DNA of 8,044 bases, from NCBI GenBank assembly GCA_036260395.1, contig DASZZY010000083.1:1-8044 (forward strand), read 5' to 3'. Both the position numbers and the translations under genes were made by a program. Below, one piece after another: positions 6,436 to 8,044 of the stretch (the first letter of the stretch is position 1; each line of letters opens with the position of its first letter). The notes below the pieces were generated by a model. That model saw only the letters and a program-made list of their open reading frames with translations, did not search any database and was not told the origin of the DNA. This stretch comes from DASZZY01 sp036260395. Lineage in GTDB: Bacteria > Actinomycetota > UBA4738 > CALAEC01.

Positions 6436-7470
6436 ATGCTCGCCCCCCGGCACGCCCCCCCACGTCGTGCTGCCCGCTCCCTCCTGATCCTGCTCCTCGC
6501 GTTCGCCATCCTCGGCGGCGGGGCGGCGGGGATGTACGTGTACGCCATCGGGGCGTCTGGGCCCCGCCAGCCCGTGACCGTCGAGGTTCCGGAGGGTGCC
6601 ACGGCGTCCGAGGTCGGCACGCTGCTGGCCGAGGCCGGCGTGATCCGCTCGGCGCTGGCGTTCCGCGTGGCCGCGGGCGTGAACGGGCTCGGGCCCTCGC
6701 TCCAGGCGGGGACTTACCGGATGACGACGAACATGCCGCTCTCCGAGGTCCTGGCCGTGCTCGAGGACGGGCCTCCGCCACCGAAGACCGTCTCGGTGAC
6801 GTTCCCGGAGGGCCTCGAGGTGGCCGAGGTGGCCGAGGTGGCCGCGGCCGAGCTCGGCCTGGGGCGCAAGGCGTTCGAGCAGATCGCCACCAGCGGCCGG
6901 TTCGCGGCGCCGCCGTACCTGCCGGAGGGGACCGAGACCGTGGAGGGCTTCCTGTTCCCCAAGACCTACGAGTTCCCGCCGCGTGTGGACGAGGCGCACG
7001 TCATCGCGCGGTTGATCGAGCAGTTCGAGGGCGAGGTCGAGGGCCTGCCGTGGGGGAGGGCCCGCCGGCTGGGGCTCTCGCCGTACGAGGTCGTGATCGT
7101 GGCGTCGCTGATCGAGCGGGAGGCCCGCGTGCCGCAGGACCGGGCCAAGATCTCGGCCGTCATCTACAACCGGCTGCGGGAGGGCATGCCGCTGCAGATC
7201 GATGCCACCGTGCAGTACGCGCTCCCCGAGGACAACCGCCTCCTCACGGTGGAGGACTACGAGTACCCCAGCCCGTACAACACGTACCTGCATCCGGGGC
7301 TGCCTCCGACGCCGATCGCCAGCCCCGGCCTGGCCTCACTGGAGGCCGCGCTCCGCCCCGCCGACGCCGACTACCTCTACTTCGTGGTGATCGATGACTC
7401 GGGCCGCCACGCCTTCGCCGAGACCTACGACGAGTTCCTCCGGCTGAAGGAGCAGGCCGGCCTGTCCTAG
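6436..7470 (+). CDS. mltG: Endolytic murein transglycosylase MltG (YceG family)
   Basis: This 344-aa membrane-anchored enzyme cleaves nascent peptidoglycan glycan strands and is thought to set strand length. Residues 1-14 are basic (RHAPPRRAAR), followed by one transmembrane helix (about 15-37). A LysM-like subdomain follows at about 46-115 (VTVEVPEGATASEVGTLL, LQAGTYRM). The catalytic domain shows EGFLFPKTYEF (170-180), IVASLIEREA with the catalytic Glu227, IYNRLREGMPLQIDATVQYA (243-262) and SPYNTYLHPGLPPTPIASPG (279-298). It ends in DYLYFV...RHAFAETYDEFL. All family hallmarks are present and the length is normal. The ATG at 6436 precedes the positively charged N-terminus and sits 7 nt after TATCCT, with no SD. 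An EVA triplet repeat is noted separately. In the gene order I recall for actinobacteria aroE usually follows; here it does not. Confidence 0.97.
   Translation: MLAPRHAPPRRAARSLLILLLAFAILGGGAAGMYVYAIGASGPRQPVTVEVPEGATASEVGTLLAEAGVIRSALAFRVAAGVNGLGPSLQAGTYRMTTNMPLSEVLAVLEDGPPPPKTVSVTFPEGLEVAEVAEVAAAELGLGRKAFEQIATSGRFAAPPYLPEGTETVEGFLFPKTYEFPPRVDEAHVIARLIEQFEGEVEGLPWGRARRLGLSPYEVVIVASLIEREARVPQDRAKISAVIYNRLREGMPLQIDATVQYALPEDNRLLTVEDYEYPSPYNTYLHPGLPPTPIASPGLASLEAALRPADADYLYFVVIDDSGRHAFAETYDEFLRLKEQAGLS
6817..6843 (+). repeat. Three tandem copies of a 9-bp unit within mltG
   Basis: GAGGTGGCC occurs three times in direct succession in frame and encodes Glu-Val-Ala three times (residues 128-136), in the helix following TFPEGLEV. 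The copies are identical at the DNA level, so slippage expansion is plausible. The surrounding reading frame and motifs are intact. Confidence 0.8.
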
Positions 7471-7485
7471 CCCGGCTCGTCCGGG
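7471..7485 (+). terminator. Compact GC hairpin directly after the mltG stop
   Basis: CCCGG at 7471-7475 and CCGGG at 7481-7485 form a perfect 5-bp stem with a 5-nt loop (CTCGT), starting at the first base after the mltG TAG. TTCGT follows, not a true U-tract, so termination would be of the U-poor type proposed for actinobacteria or incomplete. The loop and stem overlap an 8-bp direct repeat, TCGTCCGG, at 7477-7484 and 7487-7494. Confidence 0.4.
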
Positions 7486-7502
7486 TTCGTCCGGCCATCC
7501 CA

Positions 7503-7523
7503 GGGCCGCTCAAGGCGGGGCCC
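7503..7523 (+). terminator. Second GC-rich hairpin upstream of the Roadblock-like gene
   Basis: GGGCC at 7503-7507 can pair with GGCCC at 7519-7523, and GC at 7508-7509 with GC at 7515-7516, leaving a two-base GG bulge and a 5-nt loop. No U-tract follows. It ends 28 nt before the start at 7552. It may be part of a terminator with the preceding hairpin, or a leader structure for the downstream gene. Confidence 0.3.
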
Positions 7524-7551
7524 CCGTTCGCCGAAGACTGAGGCAGAGCCC

Positions 7552-8044
7552 ATGGATGACATGGATTTCTCCACCCTTGCCGCGCGCATGTCCGCGGGCC
7601 TGGACGGTGTCCGGGCCTGCCTCATCCTTTCCTCCGACGGGTTGACGCTGGGGGTGTATCCGGCGTCCGGGGAGGAGCGCGCCCGGGAGGCCTGGGACCG
7701 CCTCCAGGAGATCGGCGATCCCCAGCGCGGCTTCGTGGATATCGGGGAGGAGATATGGGTCCTGGTCCGCCGGGGCCCCTACGCGGGGATCCTCCTCACG
7801 GGCCCCGGGGTTCGGCCCGGGCTGGTCATCGACAAGCTCGAGTTCCTCCTGCGGGCCGCCGAGGAGGTGCGGGCCCGCGAGGCCGCGGACCTCGGCTCCC
7901 CGCCCGCTCGGCCGGAGGCCACCCGGCGCCCCCGGACCTCGCTCCACGCAGAGCCGAAGGCCGCCCCGGCCGCCGCCCCTCCGCCGCCGGCGCCGGCCCC
8001 CGAGCCCGCTCCGGCGTCCGCCCAGCCCGCGACGTCGCGGGCGC
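7552..8044 (+). CDS. Roadblock/LC7-like domain protein with Pro/Ala-rich tail, 3' partial
   Basis: The frame stays open to the window edge, giving 164 residues with no stop. Residues about 4-110 look like a Roadblock/LC7 alpha-beta domain. An N-terminal helix (FSTLAARMSAGLDGVR) leads into strand CLILSSDGLTLGVYP (23-37), then a helix with AWDRLQEIG, strands GFVDIGEEIWVLVRRGPYAGILLTG (60-84), and a closing helix VIDKLEFLLRAAEEVRAR (92-109). Roadblock proteins often act as dimeric partners of small Ras-like GTPases (MglB with MglA) or in actinobacterial regulatory operons, but no partner is visible here. From about 113 the chain becomes Pro/Ala-rich (APAAAPPPPAPAPEPAPAS), probably a disordered linker to something beyond the window. 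The ATG at 7552 is preferred over the in-frame ATG at 7561 because GAGG at 7540-7543 lies 8 nt upstream of it. The family call is from strand-helix pattern, not a search. Confidence 0.72.
   Translation, partial: MDDMDFSTLAARMSAGLDGVRACLILSSDGLTLGVYPASGEERAREAWDRLQEIGDPQRGFVDIGEEIWVLVRRGPYAGILLTGPGVRPGLVIDKLEFLLRAAEEVRAREAADLGSPPARPEATRRPRTSLHAEPKAAPAAAPPPPAPAPEPAPASAQPATSRA

Noticed and set aside
5292..7293. Overlapping long minus-strand frames opposite the alaS 3' end, ruvX and mltG
   Set aside because: All are Arg/Pro/Gly/Ala-rich, overlap one another in different frames, and lie over three well-supported plus-strand genes.
7510..7947. 145-codon minus-strand frame opposite the last gene
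   Set aside because: The plus-strand frame from 7552 has an SD, a plausible alpha-beta fold pattern and stays open to the window edge. The antisense product shows no recognisable motif.

Overview
The window looks like a chromosomal segment of a high-GC actinobacterium (Actinomycetota), possibly from a deep-branching lineage. The evidence is the strong G/C bias at third codon positions, frequent GTG starts, starts that lack a Shine-Dalgarno (SD) sequence but sit just downstream of a TANNNT hexamer, and above all the gene order. A rarA / DUF948 / small DUF6167-like protein / alaS / ruvX / mltG block is characteristic of that phylum. The placement rests on recalled gene order and sequence character; no search was run.

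Layout: (1) 1-684 (+), the C-terminal half of the replication-associated AAA+ protein RarA, cut by the left window edge. (2) 688-2499 (-), a membrane-anchored GAF-containing sensor histidine kinase that converges on rarA with only 3 nt between the stop codons. No response regulator is visible. (3) A divergent intergenic region of about 170 bp. (4) 2670-3268 (+), a two-gene unit encoding a DUF948 membrane protein and a 72-aa DUF6167-like membrane protein, joined by an ATGA overlap. (5) 3337-5967 (+), full-length alanyl-tRNA synthetase with both aminoacylation and editing sites intact. (6) About 5994-6422 (+), ruvX/yqgF, whose start is ambiguous and may be a CTG overlapping the alaS stop. (7) 6436-7470 (+), mltG, a membrane-anchored lytic transglycosylase. 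(8) An 81-bp gap with two GC-rich hairpins. (9) 7552 to the right edge (+), an unfinished gene for a small Roadblock/LC7-like protein with a Pro/Ala-rich tail.

Most of the window is conserved housekeeping: replication-fork maintenance, tRNA charging, the RuvX nuclease, and peptidoglycan strand termination. Two features depart from the usual actinobacterial order as I recall it. A histidine kinase on the opposite strand sits between rarA and DUF948, where rpsD often lies, and a Roadblock-like gene follows mltG where aroE is common. The other notable pattern is regulatory. Several apparent transcription-unit heads (DUF948, alaS, mltG, possibly the kinase) have a -10-like hexamer 7-8 nt before the start codon, which suggests leaderless mRNAs, whereas the 72-aa gene and the Roadblock-like gene have SD sequences. 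I found no mobile element, tRNA, rRNA or CRISPR array, and no convincing undescribed multi-gene system.
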